A stretch of DNA of 64,000 nucleotides from Phylloscopus collybita (Eukaryota > Chordata > Aves > Passeriformes > Phylloscopidae). The position numbers were made by a program, and so were the translations under genes. The notes beneath the pieces are model-generated. The model made no database searches. It was not told where the DNA came from and saw only the letters and a program-made list of their open reading frames with translations. The stretch lies in the NCBI GenBank assembly GCA_027886175.1, contig JAJNNQ010000137.1, forward strand, positions 34,520,001 through 34,584,000, in the 5' to 3' direction. Positions 12,326 through 25,385 of this stretch are shown piece after piece; the first letter of the stretch is position 1; every line of letters starts with the position of its first letter.

Positions 12326-14664
12326 CACCAGGGCTGCAGTGGAGATCAGGAATTTGCTGTAGATGGTTGGGCCTACAGCAGAAATAATTTATTAAGTGAT
12401 AACCTATTCTCTGAAGATTTTGCACTTCAGAGAAAAGAACACTTCAGGGAAACCAGAAAATTGTACATGATCTTGTATGTGATGGAAAATGTCTTTGCTG
12501 ACTGTAGCTGTACTCTTCTGCAACACCAGAACTGCATGTGCAGCTGCTACTTTCCACTAGATCAGTATTTTTCAAGAAGTTGTCATCTAGTGACAATTTT
12601 AATGCACAGCCACATATTTTTCATTCTTGCTTTTGCAGTAAGTCATAAAATACCTTTTTTTTCCATGTAATAAGCGTCATGGCTTCAAAAAGACCAAAAC
12701 ACTGTGATAAGACGACATGCTAAGCAACAGTGACATCAATTAACATTACATGAGAAATAATTTACTTCTGAGGATATCTGTAAACTAAATTAACTTGAAC
12801 AAATAATTGATAGATGGTTTTTCCATTTGTCAAAGGAGAACAGTACCTTAACAGAGGAATTTGTCTATAGTCACATAAGAATTCTACAGTAAAACTAGAG
12901 ACTGAATTCATAATCTGTTTATTGCTATATGCCCATCATTCTTACCCTGCATTTTTTATTTCAGTTCTACATTTTTGGCAGTTGATTTTAAATAATTCAG
13001 TCTTTCTAACCCAACTGCATATCTATCTCAGTTTCCGTCCAAGGAAACTGCTTATAAAATATGCGCTAACACTTTCTCCATCAACTGAAGTCAGCAGTTA
13101 ACTGAGACTAACACGAGTCTTGTTTTCTAAGAGTGACACCTAGAGTCTCATCTGTAAAATTAAAATGCACTCCTTCACTCCTCCGGTTTTAAAAGGCAAC
13201 AGCTTTTGTCCATACTTATTACCTTGAATTGACAGTTGAATATATTTAATACCAATTATTTTGCTATGTTTTTGTGCAGACTCAAAGCAATATTCATTAT
13301 TAGGTAGCCTTCATATGGCATGTATCACTTACCACAACACTTTTCCATTAGGTAAAGTCCTTTATTTTGCAGATGCTGTATTTTGGATTTCATCCAGGAG
13401 TGGTTAATTGGTTTGCAAATGTGATTTTCATTACTGTATGAAAGGATGCATCATTCCCAGAGGTACTGTCATTTTATAGACAAGACAACTAAGAATCTTC
13501 AAAGTGTCCCAAGCCGTATGGAAAATAAAGGCTGGAATACACAAATTTTATAATACACGAACACATAAGCTTTTATGCCATAAAATAGCTTGATTTCCTT
13601 GTCAGATAAATGGAGGCTGATCTTTGCTGCAGCCTGACCTCAAACCCTGCTGTGGGGGGTCTGCTGGCTGACCATATCCACTGCAGGGCTGACCCCAGGA
13701 ATGCAGTGTGGCAGGGAAGGTGCTACTTTCCCTCTTTAAAAGTCACCTGTCTCTTCATGTGTCACCCACTGACTGGATGTGAAAAACTTCCACAAGAGAA
13801 GCCTTTGGCAACCTGATTCACCTGAAACCATTGCCGACAGATTTTCCCAGTTACATGTGGCAGTTTTTCTGTTTGCAGGTGTCACTGGTTCCCTTCTGAG
13901 GCAGAGGAGCAGCAGTGTCTCCAACTCCCACAGACACAGGGCTCCCAGATCCCAGCTATTGCTCCCTACCAGCGGCAAGTGCTAGACGTTATGTCTGATG
14001 AAAGCTGGAGAGGCGATGCCCGTGATCAGCTTTCTATTCTATACACCAGAGTTTGGACAAAAAACACTGAAACTGAAAGCAAAGTTGAATTTCAAAATTT
14101 AATGGGTGAGCTGTGTGAAAAAAATCCATGAAAAGGGGCATTGTGTTAATTAAAAGTTAAATTACATGCTCAAAAAAGAGCATGACATCAAATTCTCCAG
14201 TGCCCCTCTAATTAACCATTTTGTCTTCTACTGAAAAAAAAAATGTGTTTTTCACAGCAACCCCCTTGTATCAGATATTCACCAGAAGAGGAACTAGCTC
14301 AGGCTCATCAGTGTCATCACACTAATGGTTTTTAACGCTCCTGACATAGTAGAACTATTTGCAGAATCTCAGCCCCATGGAACTGCCAAACATACAGACT
14401 GGGAATATGTTCATCACCTAGATATTTTCTCCTGGAAAATCTTTTAAAATGTGAGAAAACTAGAACCTCATCTTCATTCTGTACTATATGAAAGACATTT
14501 TGGAAACCACTACCATCAACTTCCATAAACTTCTCACAAATCATTTTATAATTCCAGTGAAAGCAATCCATTTATTTTGTTTTCTGAGAGACTGATCTCA
14601 TGTAGATCATGTGATATCTGAAGGTCATGCATCCAAAATAAACTTTTTATGTTAGCTGTGTATT

Positions 14665-14670
14665 TTTATT
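14665..14670 (-). terminator. Candidate IL26 polyadenylation signal AATAAA
   Basis: First AATAAA on the minus strand after the IL26 stop; it implies a 3' UTR of about 0.57 kb. No transcript evidence is visible. Confidence 0.4.
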
Positions 14671-14849
14671 AGAGATCAATTATTAACTTAAATTAATAAT
14701 CAAGATAAAAAGTATATAATTATTTTTCTTGTTTACCTGTAGAATGGCTTGTGTATACAGTTATATATCTAGAGCCCCAAATGAAATATCGCTATGGGGT
14801 GGGGTTTTCCAAAGTGATGCTTGTTGCTCTGAGCTGTATTCACACGGGG

Positions 14850-15045
14850 TGGCACAAGCCAAGGCACGATCCTGCCCCCAGCACACGGGGCATTGTGTCT
14901 GACCCGCAGGGCAGCAGATTCATTCCCCTGGTGCGCCGTGTCCGGGGCCGCCTGCGAGGCAGCGGGCAGGCAGGCAGGGTGGGAAGCACAGCAGGCTGCT
15001 CTGGCTGCTCCAGAGGCAGAACAGGCAAAGCTGCTGAGCCAGGCT
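14850..15045. other. GC- and CpG-rich patch in the IL26 3' UTR / downstream flank
   Basis: About 195 bp that are far richer in G+C and CpG than the surrounding AT-rich DNA, with runs such as GTGCGCCGTGTCCGGGGCCG. It sits about 180 bp past the IL26 stop. No conserved coding frame was recognised on either strand. It could be a GC-rich 3' UTR segment, an old repeat, or a local regulatory element. Confidence 0.4.
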
Positions 15046-15224
15046 AACCAGGAAAGCTTATGAAAACCCTCCTCATGCCACTTGTGTTACAGAGGGCCTC
15101 TTTCCATGAGGGCGAGTTACTGCCAGACACACTGTTCATCTGGCTCTCAGCTCATTTTCAGGCCTTTTGGGCATTGATCTGTTCTTCTCACAGAAGCAGC
15201 ACGTTGTCTGTCACCTCCTCTTCT

Positions 15225-15311
15225 TCATATGATGGTTTGTATGTAGGCCTGAATCCAGGGAAGGAGAATGTCCAGCTCATGGATGGCCTTGTAGATCCCC
15301 TGATCTCCAAG
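15225..15311 (-). CDS. IL26: IL26 coding exon 5, with stop
   Basis: 28 codons plus TGA after acceptor ATCTCCTCAACAG. Contains GDQGIYKAIHELDILLPW, the most conserved IL-26 block. The intron before it is only 85 nt. Confidence 0.96.
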   Translation of the reverse strand, partial: LGDQGIYKAIHELDILLPWIQAYIQTII

Positions 15312-18300
15312 CTGTTGAGGAGATAAAGACATTAGAAAAGAAACTAGCTACAGCCCTTGAACAGTGCAGTGGGGAGCCAGCACCTCCTGTTCTTACCTTA
15401 AGAAACATTCTCCTTAACTTTCTGACTGCAGAAGTTAACCTTGTGGATGGAGCACACGGAAGCTGAAGGATGAAAAAACCCCAAAGATGCTGATATAAAG
15501 ACAGTGATGAGGAAGAGTCCAGCCCACAGTGTGGCACTGTAGGGCTACCAGTAAAATACTTGATCTCAGCCTTATTTCAGTATCTCCCAACACTTCAAAT
15601 GTGTTCTTTTACCTGTGTGCTTCCTGCCAAGTTGAGTTCACAACACCCAAAACTGGTACTATGAGTGCCTCTAAGTTTTCTTATTAAACACTTTCTATTT
15701 ATCTCAGGAACCTTTACAGAAGCTGCAGTTACAGCTTTTGCACATTGTATCCTAGCTCTAAGATTCAAGGTCCTTTAGCTCTGAACCCTCAGAACCCCCG
15801 AATCAGACAGAAGGCAAGGCTAAGGGCCAAAGACCATTGCAAAGTACAGGAAGCAAACTTGCACATTTCTGCAAGCCCTCCAAATATGTTTATAAAGTTA
15901 ATTTATGTTTTGCTCTGTTTCCCTGCCCATTTCTCCACTGTCTGACTAATTACAGTCTGAAGGACTTAGTTGTCTCCTCCCCACCTGTCTCTGGCCACTC
16001 AGCACTAGCCACCCAAAGCTGTTCCATCTGTTTTGTTTAGAGTTGCCAGAGTAAGCTTTCTGAGCAACAGGGCTTGCTGATCCTCAGCTACCTGGATTGT
16101 CAAAAGGGAAGATACATTTTTTCAGAGAAAAAAAATGAAGAATTAGATGGTTTTCAATATGCAAAAAAGGAGAACACAATTGAAAAGAAAAAAGGCAAAG
16201 GTCCTCATCTCAATTCATGGAGGGAAATAACTCCCCTGAAATGAATGGTTAGTCTCTTTAAAAAGAAGTGTAAATAGAAGTAAATTTCAGATAATCTTCC
16301 AACCAGGGCAGTTCTTTCTAACTTGGAGGTTTTTTGGGTTTTTTTAATGATCTCCATCTTGTATGATACAGATTTCCACAAAACATCATTTGGTGGTAGC
16401 AGAACTGACCTTAAATGAGTATGTTGTCTTTAGTGGTCAAACACATTACAAACTCTTATCTTCCTGCATACACTGCAAGTAACTAAATGAGCTGGCCAGC
16501 AAGTTAGAGTATTGAAAACATTGCTCTAACTCAGCTTGAGGTCTACAAGCTCTGCCTAAAATGATAGAGAAATATTAAAGGCTCTGCAAGGAATATATTG
16601 TCCTTCTGCACTCCATTCAAATATGGCTGGCACATTCACCTCCACAATGTGCTGCTGATGTAGGAACATGAAGTCCAAGCTCAGAAGCAACTTCACACCA
16701 TTGTCAGCAATGCTGACCAGGGCACTCAAGCAAGTACTGAGGTCAGTGGTGCTGAAGGTGGATGCTCCAAACACCCAAGGAAAAATGTCTGTTCCCTTTA
16801 CCTTGCAGTCATAGTCTAAATGAAAAATTCTGACTTTACTGCAGAAAATCAGTTTAGGGATTTTCAAACTTACATATTTATAAAAAACTGAACTTGAACC
16901 CATATCATTGAAAAATAATAATACTTCCTTGTTTGGAGAAAACCAAGTATTGGCAGCGTGAGAATCATAATATTGTAGTATAAAGCATTTGGAAGTGGTT
17001 GGGAGGCAAATATTGTTAGGATTTTTAGGTAGCACACATGCCTCTAGCTGGCTGAATGACAGCCTGAGTTTGTGAAAGAATATAAGGAGGATAGGCCTAT
17101 AAAGATATCACTGTTTCCCTTAGTTGTATAGAGAACTTAGTTCTTGAAAGGCAAAAAAAAAATTACTTAAGTGTGTTGTCATGGTGGAAATCCCTTCTGC
17201 TAAACATCTTATAGCTCAGCTAGATAATAACAACTAAAGAGCTTATGTACATGGGTGAATGAGTGCTAATCTGAGGAATAATATGATGAAAAAATCTCAA
17301 GTTTAGCATTAGCAAAAGATCCATTACTTTCACTCTATTCGTAACTTTTGTTATTCTTTCACATGGTTTTGTATTGCTGTGTTTGAATTAATACAATCAT
17401 TTCAAAAAATACTAGTTTCCAGAAATGAGCTGTCTCCTAGAAAATCATGACAAGCCATCATTTCTCAAAGAGCTGTTGTTTTTCTACTAGCAGGGACAGT
17501 CTTATCTCTCTTACCAGCACTTTTTAAGACCCAAAAATGTAAGTTGTTATGTTTAGACTTCTGTTGGGTAAAACACTGGCACTAATTATGAAAAAGAATG
17601 CAGAAGCTCTGAGAAAACTGAGGCATTTTGTCTCCATACAGCAAAGAAACAAATGTATTACTAAGATATCTAGTTAGCTATAGTCACTGAATATTCTGAA
17701 GTCAGTCACAGTTGGCAGTCTAAACTCCTCAGTGTGTACTGGCATTTGTATAGAATATAATTGTTTTTCCAGACAAGAATGTAATCTCTATAAAACATAT
17801 TATACCATCTGAAATTACATTATCACATTCATTCTGGAAGTACAGCATTATCTGGAATTTTGACAGACACAAATAATCACAGCAGTGTGATCACAGCAGA
17901 CTGCTGTGAATAATGCTGTAAATCACAACTGTTTAGCCTGGTTTGAAATACAGAACCCGAAAGCTGGTGAAGTTTTCTTCCTTTAAGATTTGAATCTTTT
18001 TACATTATGCAAATATCCCAGATGAGTTCTGACCTATAACTCTGCAAAGAGATCTCTGAAGCTGTGTTTGCATAGCAAATATTTTAGTGCATGTAGAAAA
18101 AAATGTTCTAAGAATGTCCCTTTCTTTCATGCTACCACACAGTTCAGGTTAGACCAAGTTTCTATTAATTTAATTCATTAATTCATTAACTTGCCATTCT
18201 GCTCTCACTTTTTAAAATCACAACAGACGTTTGCCTGGATATCCATGGCTGTATTTCACGCTAGGTCAGGCTTCACTTTCTGGGACACTGTTATTTGTGA

Positions 18301-21292
18301 GGACTTCAGGTTTGGGGGAGAAAAAAAATATCCATAGGATATTCAGTTTTAAGACACACCCAGTCGTTATTTTTTTACCCATAAAAATTAGATGAGAAAT
18401 GACCAACAAGTGATGGCATCAGCTTAGCACCCTACCTGCTATGTTAGTAAGTATATTTGGACAGGCAAAAGTGTGCTCTAACTGCTGTGCTGTTGTTACT
18501 TAGGCACAGCTGGTAAAAGTGCCTCTTCTCTGGGGCGCCTGGAGACATTTTGCCAGTGGGCAGCATCACTCTCTGACAACTTGCTCTGACTGTGGGCACA
18601 GCTAATACATAGGAACTGCTCCCATGTGCTTCATAATTGTGGTCCCTGCTTACCCACGAGACACCACCAGTTCTTTCCAAATTCGGTATGGAGGAGCAGA
18701 GATGACACGTGAGTAAAGATTGCACATCTGCAGAGGGTATGTTGTTGAAGAAGGAAAGCATTACCACTGTTATATCACAGAAACTTCAGGAGCCACATTT
18801 CTCCCTGTGATCACCCTGTTTCTTGCAGCTGTAGTGATAAGAGGGCAGCACAAGGTGACATAATCAGTAGGGAAGTGGCTTGGCTCCATGGGATCTCCAC
18901 CACCTCGCACACACCCCACAAGATCACTCATGGGAGGGCATGAATTGTGTTAAACTTCCCTGGGCCCAGTGGAGATGAAGTTGGGTTCCCTGTGGAGTGG
19001 GACACACCATGACTCTGAGCCACCCTCTGCCCCTCCATCTGCTGAAAAACTGAGATGGAGCCCCTCCCTAACTTTCCAGATGGACAAAGTCAACTTAGCT
19101 CTCAGGAATATACTCACACAGTTATCCATGTTTGCTTGCAGGACCTGGAAGGCACTAATAAAGTACAACTTGTCACTTCCTCCCTCAAGACGACTGAAGA
19201 CATTTTTCACATAGAAAGAGAGGAGCTGATCTCGAACACTGCAGTTTGTCTGAAAACAAATCAAGTCATGATTTGCCAAATGAACACCTCACAAGTCAAC
19301 TTTGGACTAAAATTTCAGCCTCATAAAAACATGCATATTTAGAAAGTGTGCAATGAAAAAATTTTTGTGAATTTTAGTATCTGATTGACCTGCTTCCTTT
19401 TGTTTTAAACAGCTCAACCTGCCTCTGTGGTTTCTGAAGGAAAGGCAGGAAGGTGCTGTGCTGGCAGGCACAGAACTATTGGTAAGACCAATCAAGAACA
19501 GAAGAGACAGCAAAAAAATGTACTTAACACACAAAGAGTAAATGGAAGATAAATTGGAGAGTTAAGTCAGTCCATCTTGGTGAAATTGTAGGAGTCATTG
19601 TGGATGTAATTTTTCAATTCTTCCACATCACTGTCCTATGCCATTTGATATGCTGTAGGGTATCCAGCCCATCCCCAACTGCTGCTCCAGAAAAGACCAG
19701 TCATCCTGTCAACTCTGTGTTGTATCTGCCTGACCTGTGGGTTCTCCTGGACTTCTAAAGATATTTCAAATGACTATATGCCTATTTTTAGGAAATGGAA
19801 TGAAGTGTCAGGTGTGAGATTCCTGTCAGGAGGGTCATGCAGCTGCAGATGACACCACTCAGATGTGGATATCTGTGTGTAGGTCCCACAGACAAGTGAG
19901 GAGCCTTCACACCCAAGGTAATTGGTGAAATCTAGGGGACATCAAAGGCCAACACATCTATACTTAAGGATAAATCAACTCAGTTGGCCCTGCTGACTAG
20001 ATCTCTGCATGAAGAAAACTAAATTATCTCACACACTTACAGTCACTTACAATTAGACACACCGAGGTTTGTTTCTCACGCCCATGCTGAATTGCACTGG
20101 GAATTCTGATGTCCCTCTTCCAGTGCACCTGTAGAGGTCTAAGCTCAAAGCAGCTCCTTGGGTGTCTCAACTCCCTTCAGCATCCTCGGGCTACCCATGG
20201 TACTGCACACCCTGAGCAGAAGGTGCCTCAGCTATGGGACAGTGGCTGTGGCTCTGGTCCTCCTCTGAGGGCTGGTTCCTGAAAACGTTCCTGGGAGGTC
20301 CACATGCAGCCAGGGCTCATAGGAGGAGCGAGTGCTACCGCAAGCACACACCTCCCTGACCAACAAACATCCTCACCTCAACTTCCCTGACAGAGCATGA
20401 CTTCAACTGCCTACAAGGAAGTGCCTCCAGGCAGGCTTTCCAAATCCACCTCTTTCTCCCCATACCATGATCAACTGTCCCTTCATGTCCCAGGGGAATA
20501 CCCCTTTCCTTCGACAGAAAAAACACTCTTCCTCTAAGCAGACAACTTCATTTATAAGCGTCTTTCCCAATTAAACACAAGTGATTTTTGCATCAGCTGT
20601 CACTGCTTTGGATCACATATTCCTGTTTCTATTGACAAAGGAAAGCCAAAGTAAGAAAACAGAGAACTGGTAGTATAAATCTTACCATAAACAGCATTTT
20701 CGTGGTCTTTTTAAGCAGTCTCGTGGTCTTGATGAGATCCTTCTGTAAAATATTATATGATAATATTAATTAACCTGAGCAGAGGAAGGGAGACAGTTTC
20801 AAGTCTTGTTTGTACAAAACTTAGTAACAATAATATTAATCTTCATCATCTTCTTCAGATGTAGGGTGAGGACTCAGTAAATCTGTATTCCAGTCCTAGC
20901 CTGGCTGCAAATTTCTTTCATGGAAAACTCATCCAGCCTCTCTATGCATCTTCTATGCATCATTTTTTCCCACATTTACAAAAGAAGTAGCTGCATTACC
21001 CTGTCTCTTAGGACTGTAGAGATCGTTCAACTTATTGAAGTTTCCAGAAGCTCAGTAATTAAACTAATAAAGAAGCATATATAAATAAAATAAACTTTTT
21101 CAGTTAGTGGGGTCAACTTACAGGAACAGATGATTTTAAACTGGTTGCCTTGATATACAGGTTCTCTGTCACCTGGGAGAGGAGTCCTTTTCGGCAGGTA
21201 TGTTTTCCTGTAGGTGACTTTTTGCCTTCCACAGCAAAAAGACAAAGCAGAAATAAAAAATGCCCAGATCTGAAAATAGAACATCCTTTCAT
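15225..21292 (-). CDS. IL26: Interleukin-26, complete, five exons
   Basis: IL-10-family alpha-helical cytokine; in mammals it is secreted and signals through IL20RA/IL10RB to STAT3. Coding exons, 5' to 3': 21292-21122, 20742-20686, 19249-19118, 15462-15397, 15311-15225. All joins are phase 0 with GT/AG borders, giving 170 residues (human 171). Residues 1-23 form a signal peptide with a hydrophobic core (HFLFLLCLFA). The sequence matches the family at KGLLSQVTENLYIKA (exon 1), RLLKKTTK (exon 2), RDQLLSFYVKNVF (exon 3), and GIYKAI plus ELDILLPW (exon 5). Cysteines fall at family positions 33, 79, 120 and 123. The mature protein is strongly basic (about 24 K/R against 9 D/E by my count), as is human IL-26. 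ATG 21292 is chosen because an in-frame TAG lies just upstream, the -3 base is A, and the signal peptide begins there. No frameshift or stop is seen. Confidence 0.96.
15397..15462 (-). CDS. IL26: IL26 coding exon 4
   Basis: 22 codons between acceptor TTCATCCTTCAG and donor AAG|GTAAGA, the same length as the human exon. It starts LPC (third family cysteine) and ends RRMFLK. Confidence 0.94.
15463..19117 (-). other. IL26 intron 3 (3.66 kb)
   Basis: AT-rich intron without a recognisable repeat. A 159-codon open frame on the minus strand (17035-16556) lies inside it, but it resembles no family I recognise and its length is within chance for 64 kb of AT-rich DNA. Confidence 0.85.
19118..19249 (-). 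CDS. IL26: IL26 coding exon 3
   Basis: 44 codons between acceptor TTTGTTTTCAG and donor TGT|GTGAGT. It begins TNCSVRDQLLSFYVKNVF and ends at the family cysteine in MDNC. Confidence 0.96.
19250..20685 (-). other. IL26 intron 2 (1.44 kb)
   Basis: Intron between exons 2 and 3. Unique-looking sequence. No gene, clear CR1 copy or tandem repeat seen. Confidence 0.85.
20686..20742 (-). CDS. IL26: IL26 coding exon 2 (basic helix B segment)
   Basis: 19 codons between acceptor TATTTTACAG and donor ATG|GTAAG. Encodes KDLIKTTRLLKKTTKMLFM, aligned with the lysine/arginine-rich segment of human IL-26. Confidence 0.95.
21122..21292 (-). CDS. IL26: IL26 coding exon 1 (signal peptide and helix A)
   Basis: 57 codons from ATG 21292 to donor CCT|GTAAGT. 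It carries the signal peptide, Cys33 and the LSQVTENLYIKA segment that matches human IL-26. Phase 0 exit. Confidence 0.94.
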
Positions 21293-21470
21293 CTTCGCTC
21301 CCAAATCTTCGAGCCTCTACAGTCACAGCAGCATGTGTGATGCAGCCAGACTGGTTAGATGACAGAGGTTAACCTAATTTTGTTTACCCTCAAAGTAGCT
21401 CCTTCCCCGAGATGCTCACGTAGATAACCTATTGCTCATGTGGTGGCTGGTCGGTATTTTTGCTGTGCTT

Positions 21471-21477
21471 TTTTATA
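21471..21477 (-). promoter_or_regulatory. Candidate IL26 TATA box
   Basis: TATAAAA read on the minus strand, about 180 bp before the IL26 ATG. A start site 25-30 bp further on would leave a 5' UTR of about 150 nt. A RUNX-like TGTGGT and a CRE-like half site (TGACGT on plus) lie within the next 60 bp upstream, but such short motifs are weak evidence. Confidence 0.5.
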
Positions 21478-24400
21478 CATCTTGCTCCACTTTCAACAAA
21501 TTTGACCACAATCATCTGTGACGTTTTTCTAAACGATATCTCCATATTTACTGGCAACAGGGTCAAGGTTTCCAAGAAAGAAGAACTTCCTATCATATGA
21601 GAAGTCTTCTTTCATTTAAGTGGTGGTCAAGCGAGGAAAAGGTAGTTGAGCATTAGTTTAGTTTCACAACAAAGCATGCCAAATGCGTTTTGGGGGGGTT
21701 TTTTTCGTTTTTTCACTAAACCAGCACTTTTCTGAAAGGTAATGGCCCGGAAAGGAAAAAAAAATTTCCTGATTTACCCTGAAAAGCATTAGAAAATCTG
21801 TTATCTGTAAGGAAGCTGGACTGTATGGTGTTTAAAACTTCCCTGTTCCGTTTTTGAGAAGAGTATGTTTTTCCAGCACATAGCATCTAATAGCAAGGAT
21901 GTTTGCTGCTTATTTAAAATTCTGTAGTCTTTTTCCAGGGCAAAATCTGCCCTGGACAGAGTGGACAGTCAGTGGACTGCTTAGTGGGAAAGGGAGGGTT
22001 CCAGGGAGGGCTCTGTGGAAGGACCAGGGCATCCTTGGCAATCAAGTCACTTTGAAAGCCCACTGAGAGTCGTGGGCACTGGGAAATAATGCAGAAGACC
22101 CCAGCACATCCATCATAGAGGTGGTAAAAGAATAGAATCAGATGATCACTGTTCTACCAAGGTGGTCAAACAGAGATTGGGCATCCTCTGGCCTTTTTCC
22201 AAGAAAGCCAAATGCTGCAGGTTTCTCAAGTGCAACTACAGACAGGCAAGAACATCACCCTAAGGATAGACCTGAAAATCATGAAGTACCACCAGCCATA
22301 TGAGGCTTTAAAGACAAGGATGGTTTTAAGTCAAATGTCAAGATTCTGGAACTGGCTGAGGTGTGTGGAAGAAGACGAAGAAAGCAGGTTTTGGTCTAAA
22401 ACACAATTTCCTTGATACTATTATTGTTATATGTAAAAGCAAGCCCTTGAAATATTTGAAAAGAACAGAGTTTTTTACTCGTCTAATGTTTCAAAAGCAA
22501 CATAGAAAACTTTAAACAGATCAGACAAAGTGGTTTAAACTGCAAGTGAAATGACTCAAAGTGACCATGATCTGTCAGATCCAGTAGCAGAGATGTTTGT
22601 CCCTCCATGGTGCCATCAGCGTGCCTGTGCCCAGGACATGTGTCAGCTCTAGAAGGAGGAAAAGTGACACAAGCTGGGTAATTAATTCACTCCAGCCTCA
22701 GTGCCACTGACCATTTACACAGAGAAGCATGCATGCAGCCTACAGGCCAAACAGGGTTCTTAAACCACCCCACTTGAAACAGCTCTTGAAAATGCATTTT
22801 TCCACAGAACCATCCACAAATCACAGTAGTTTCAGCAGCACAGAAGTGCTGTTGGGGTCCAGGGACAAAAAGAATCAACAAGGGAAGGAGACCTTTAGCT
22901 TTTGGAAAGTGCATATGATGATGGCCTGAGGCTTTATGTGCGTTTTAGTGCTCATGTGAACTGTGGTGTGTATTCAAACACTAAATGCTGGTCAGGCTTG
23001 CCAGATGAGGTGCACTGAACCTCAGCACACATGCTGTGTGGACAGCAGATTAGCCCCTTATTGCTAGTTTGCTCCTAGAAGAGAACCTTGGGTGGAAGCA
23101 ATACAGTCAGAATGCAGAACTGCCTTGGTGTGGTACTCCTTGGTCAACAGTTTTCCTCTAAATGGAATAAATGGGTCATGAAGTCAGTCTGTAGAGGCTT
23201 TTCATAAGAAAAATCAATAATGTCCAACATCTCTGAAACTTCTAATGTTGCTGGAAAACCCTTGAGCCCACAAGTTTCGTTTTGTCTCTTCTGTGAACTT
23301 CTATCACGCTACTTACGGGGCCGCAGGTGACAGCTTTTCATTGGGCTCTAGACACCTCTGGATGTGAATCAATAAATGTCTCACTGAATTGGCTAACTTT
23401 CCAACTGGGTGGTGTGAAAGGATGCAAATGGATGCAAGTACATGGTAGCCATACTTTAAAGAATAAACAAAAATAAGGCTTTCCTATCACTCCTTTCACA
23501 AAAGGAAAGGGGCTACCATTTAATAACCTATACTATGAAATCAATTACACCTCCACAATTTTTGATACGGCAATTTGATTTCTAGTCAAAAAATCACCAA
23601 TATTCTTCGACTTTTTCATGTGTTATTTGTTCAGAACAAAGATGGTCTTTTTTTCCTGGGTCTCGTGTAGCACTTTGTACACTGTATTTTAGTGCCACTT
23701 CAGCACCCAGACATAACTATGGTATAAATAATATAGAATACCAAAGAACCAGTATTACTCAGTATTTTAAAGTTATAAGAAGCAGAAGAAAAAACAAATT
23801 CAGGGACCAGCCTTTTTAGCAATGAAGACAGAAAATACCTCCAAAGCTTTTTATGGGCAGTGGAATTGATGGATCCAGAGACAGTCTGAAGACAACAACA
23901 AAGCACACCACAAAGCATGTTGGCTTCCATGCATAGGCTGGAAACCAGAGAAGTTCAAGGACCCTGCCCCAGAGGAAATAGGCTCTCTCTCTAATGGAAA
24001 ATTTTAGATATATACTGTCAGCAAATACTTCAGGAACAATACAATTCTGATAACACAAGCAAAGTTCACGAGTTACATCTACACAGTGTGTAAAGCTCAT
24101 GACCATAAGAATAAACAAGAAAGAAAACAACTAAGAAAAAAGTGTAAAGAAAACCACCAGAGTAGTCAGCTTATTAGATTAGAAAGTCTTGCCTGATTTA
24201 CCCTGTGTAGTGACTAAGTTTCAAAGAAAGCTGTGTATGACCTATGTTCCATGTGAGTGCATGAAAACAACAGCCTGAGGAGGATCCTTTCTTACCTGCC
24301 TTGAGGCTCAAGAATTGTCTTGAGCTTAGTAGATATTATTAACATTAAATTCTCTTGATCTATGGAGAACAAACACATACATCTACCACTGCTGCAAAGT

Positions 24401-25385
24401 TCTGTTAGATCATTTAAGGTAACAACCATATGTACTGCTTGTTTTGCAGCTTAACTGGCTTTTTGATCTCCATCCACAAAAAACCCTTGTCTAGTTTCTT
24501 ACTTATGAATCTTCTCATTTTTCACAATTTCTGTTTATTTCATTTCCTGTTAGTATAACTAGAATTAAATGCTGTGTACTTCCTATGAACATTACTCATA
24601 TTTGCTTAACTGCTGCTAATGTTATGCTTTCTCTAAAGACTATTCTCTACGATTTCTTTTGTTTCCTTATCCTGTTTGATTCACTTTGGTCTTCTGAAAA
24701 ATAAGAGGTCTTCTTGAAGAGGTGCAGTACTTGTCCTCAGAAACATGATTTGATAAACAACACAGAAATTTAGAGAGATTTTACAAAAGCTGAGGGTGAC
24801 AGCACTGTTAGGACATAAAAATTTGAGATACCCGAGTAGCTCCTTTGAAGAGAGTAGTTTGGAGAAGGGAAGCTCCTAGCATTCAATACCGAGTCTGCAA
24901 TTTTCTAAAAATGGTTGTAATGAACACATAGGCAAGCTCTAAATACCCACCAGAGTTAAACCTTGTGACCTTCTATTAGTATAATAGGAATCCTTGGGGC
25001 TGCTATAGATTTTGTACAAATACAGAACTATTATGAGCCAATTTTTCAGACAAGGGTACCTAAATTACCCATGCAAACTCAGCACATAGGCACCCAGTGA
25101 TCCCCTACCAGCAGCCTCAGTAGTCATAAACATCAGGCGAACAACAGAACAAACGATACCAGCAGCTACAGGTTACATATTATACACACACTGCTCTGGT
25201 TAGGAAAAATTAACTTGCATAAATGAAATAAGGAAAATGCAAAGAAAATGAAAATCACTGGATGTCCAGGACTGGATATCAGTCTGGTGCTTTTCCCATC
25301 CTTACACACAGAATCCCTACATTTGTTCATCTGATTTTCATGGTGCCTGTCTGGGCGCCTCTCAACTGCCTTTGCCAAAAAGCAA

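Larger units (their letters stand above)
1..14650. other. Left intergenic region
   Basis: 14.6 kb downstream of IL26. Apart from the CR1 fragments and simple repeats listed separately, it is AT-rich unique sequence. A small GC- and CpG-richer patch lies at about 9225-9330. The open frames are short and unrelated to known families. IFNG, expected on this side of IL26, was looked for on the minus strand and not recognised. Confidence 0.7.

Noticed and set aside
16556..17035. 159-codon open frame on the minus strand inside IL26 intron 3
   Set aside because: No family resemblance, no fit with IL26 splicing, and roughly one frame of this length is expected by chance in 64 kb of AT-rich DNA read on both strands.
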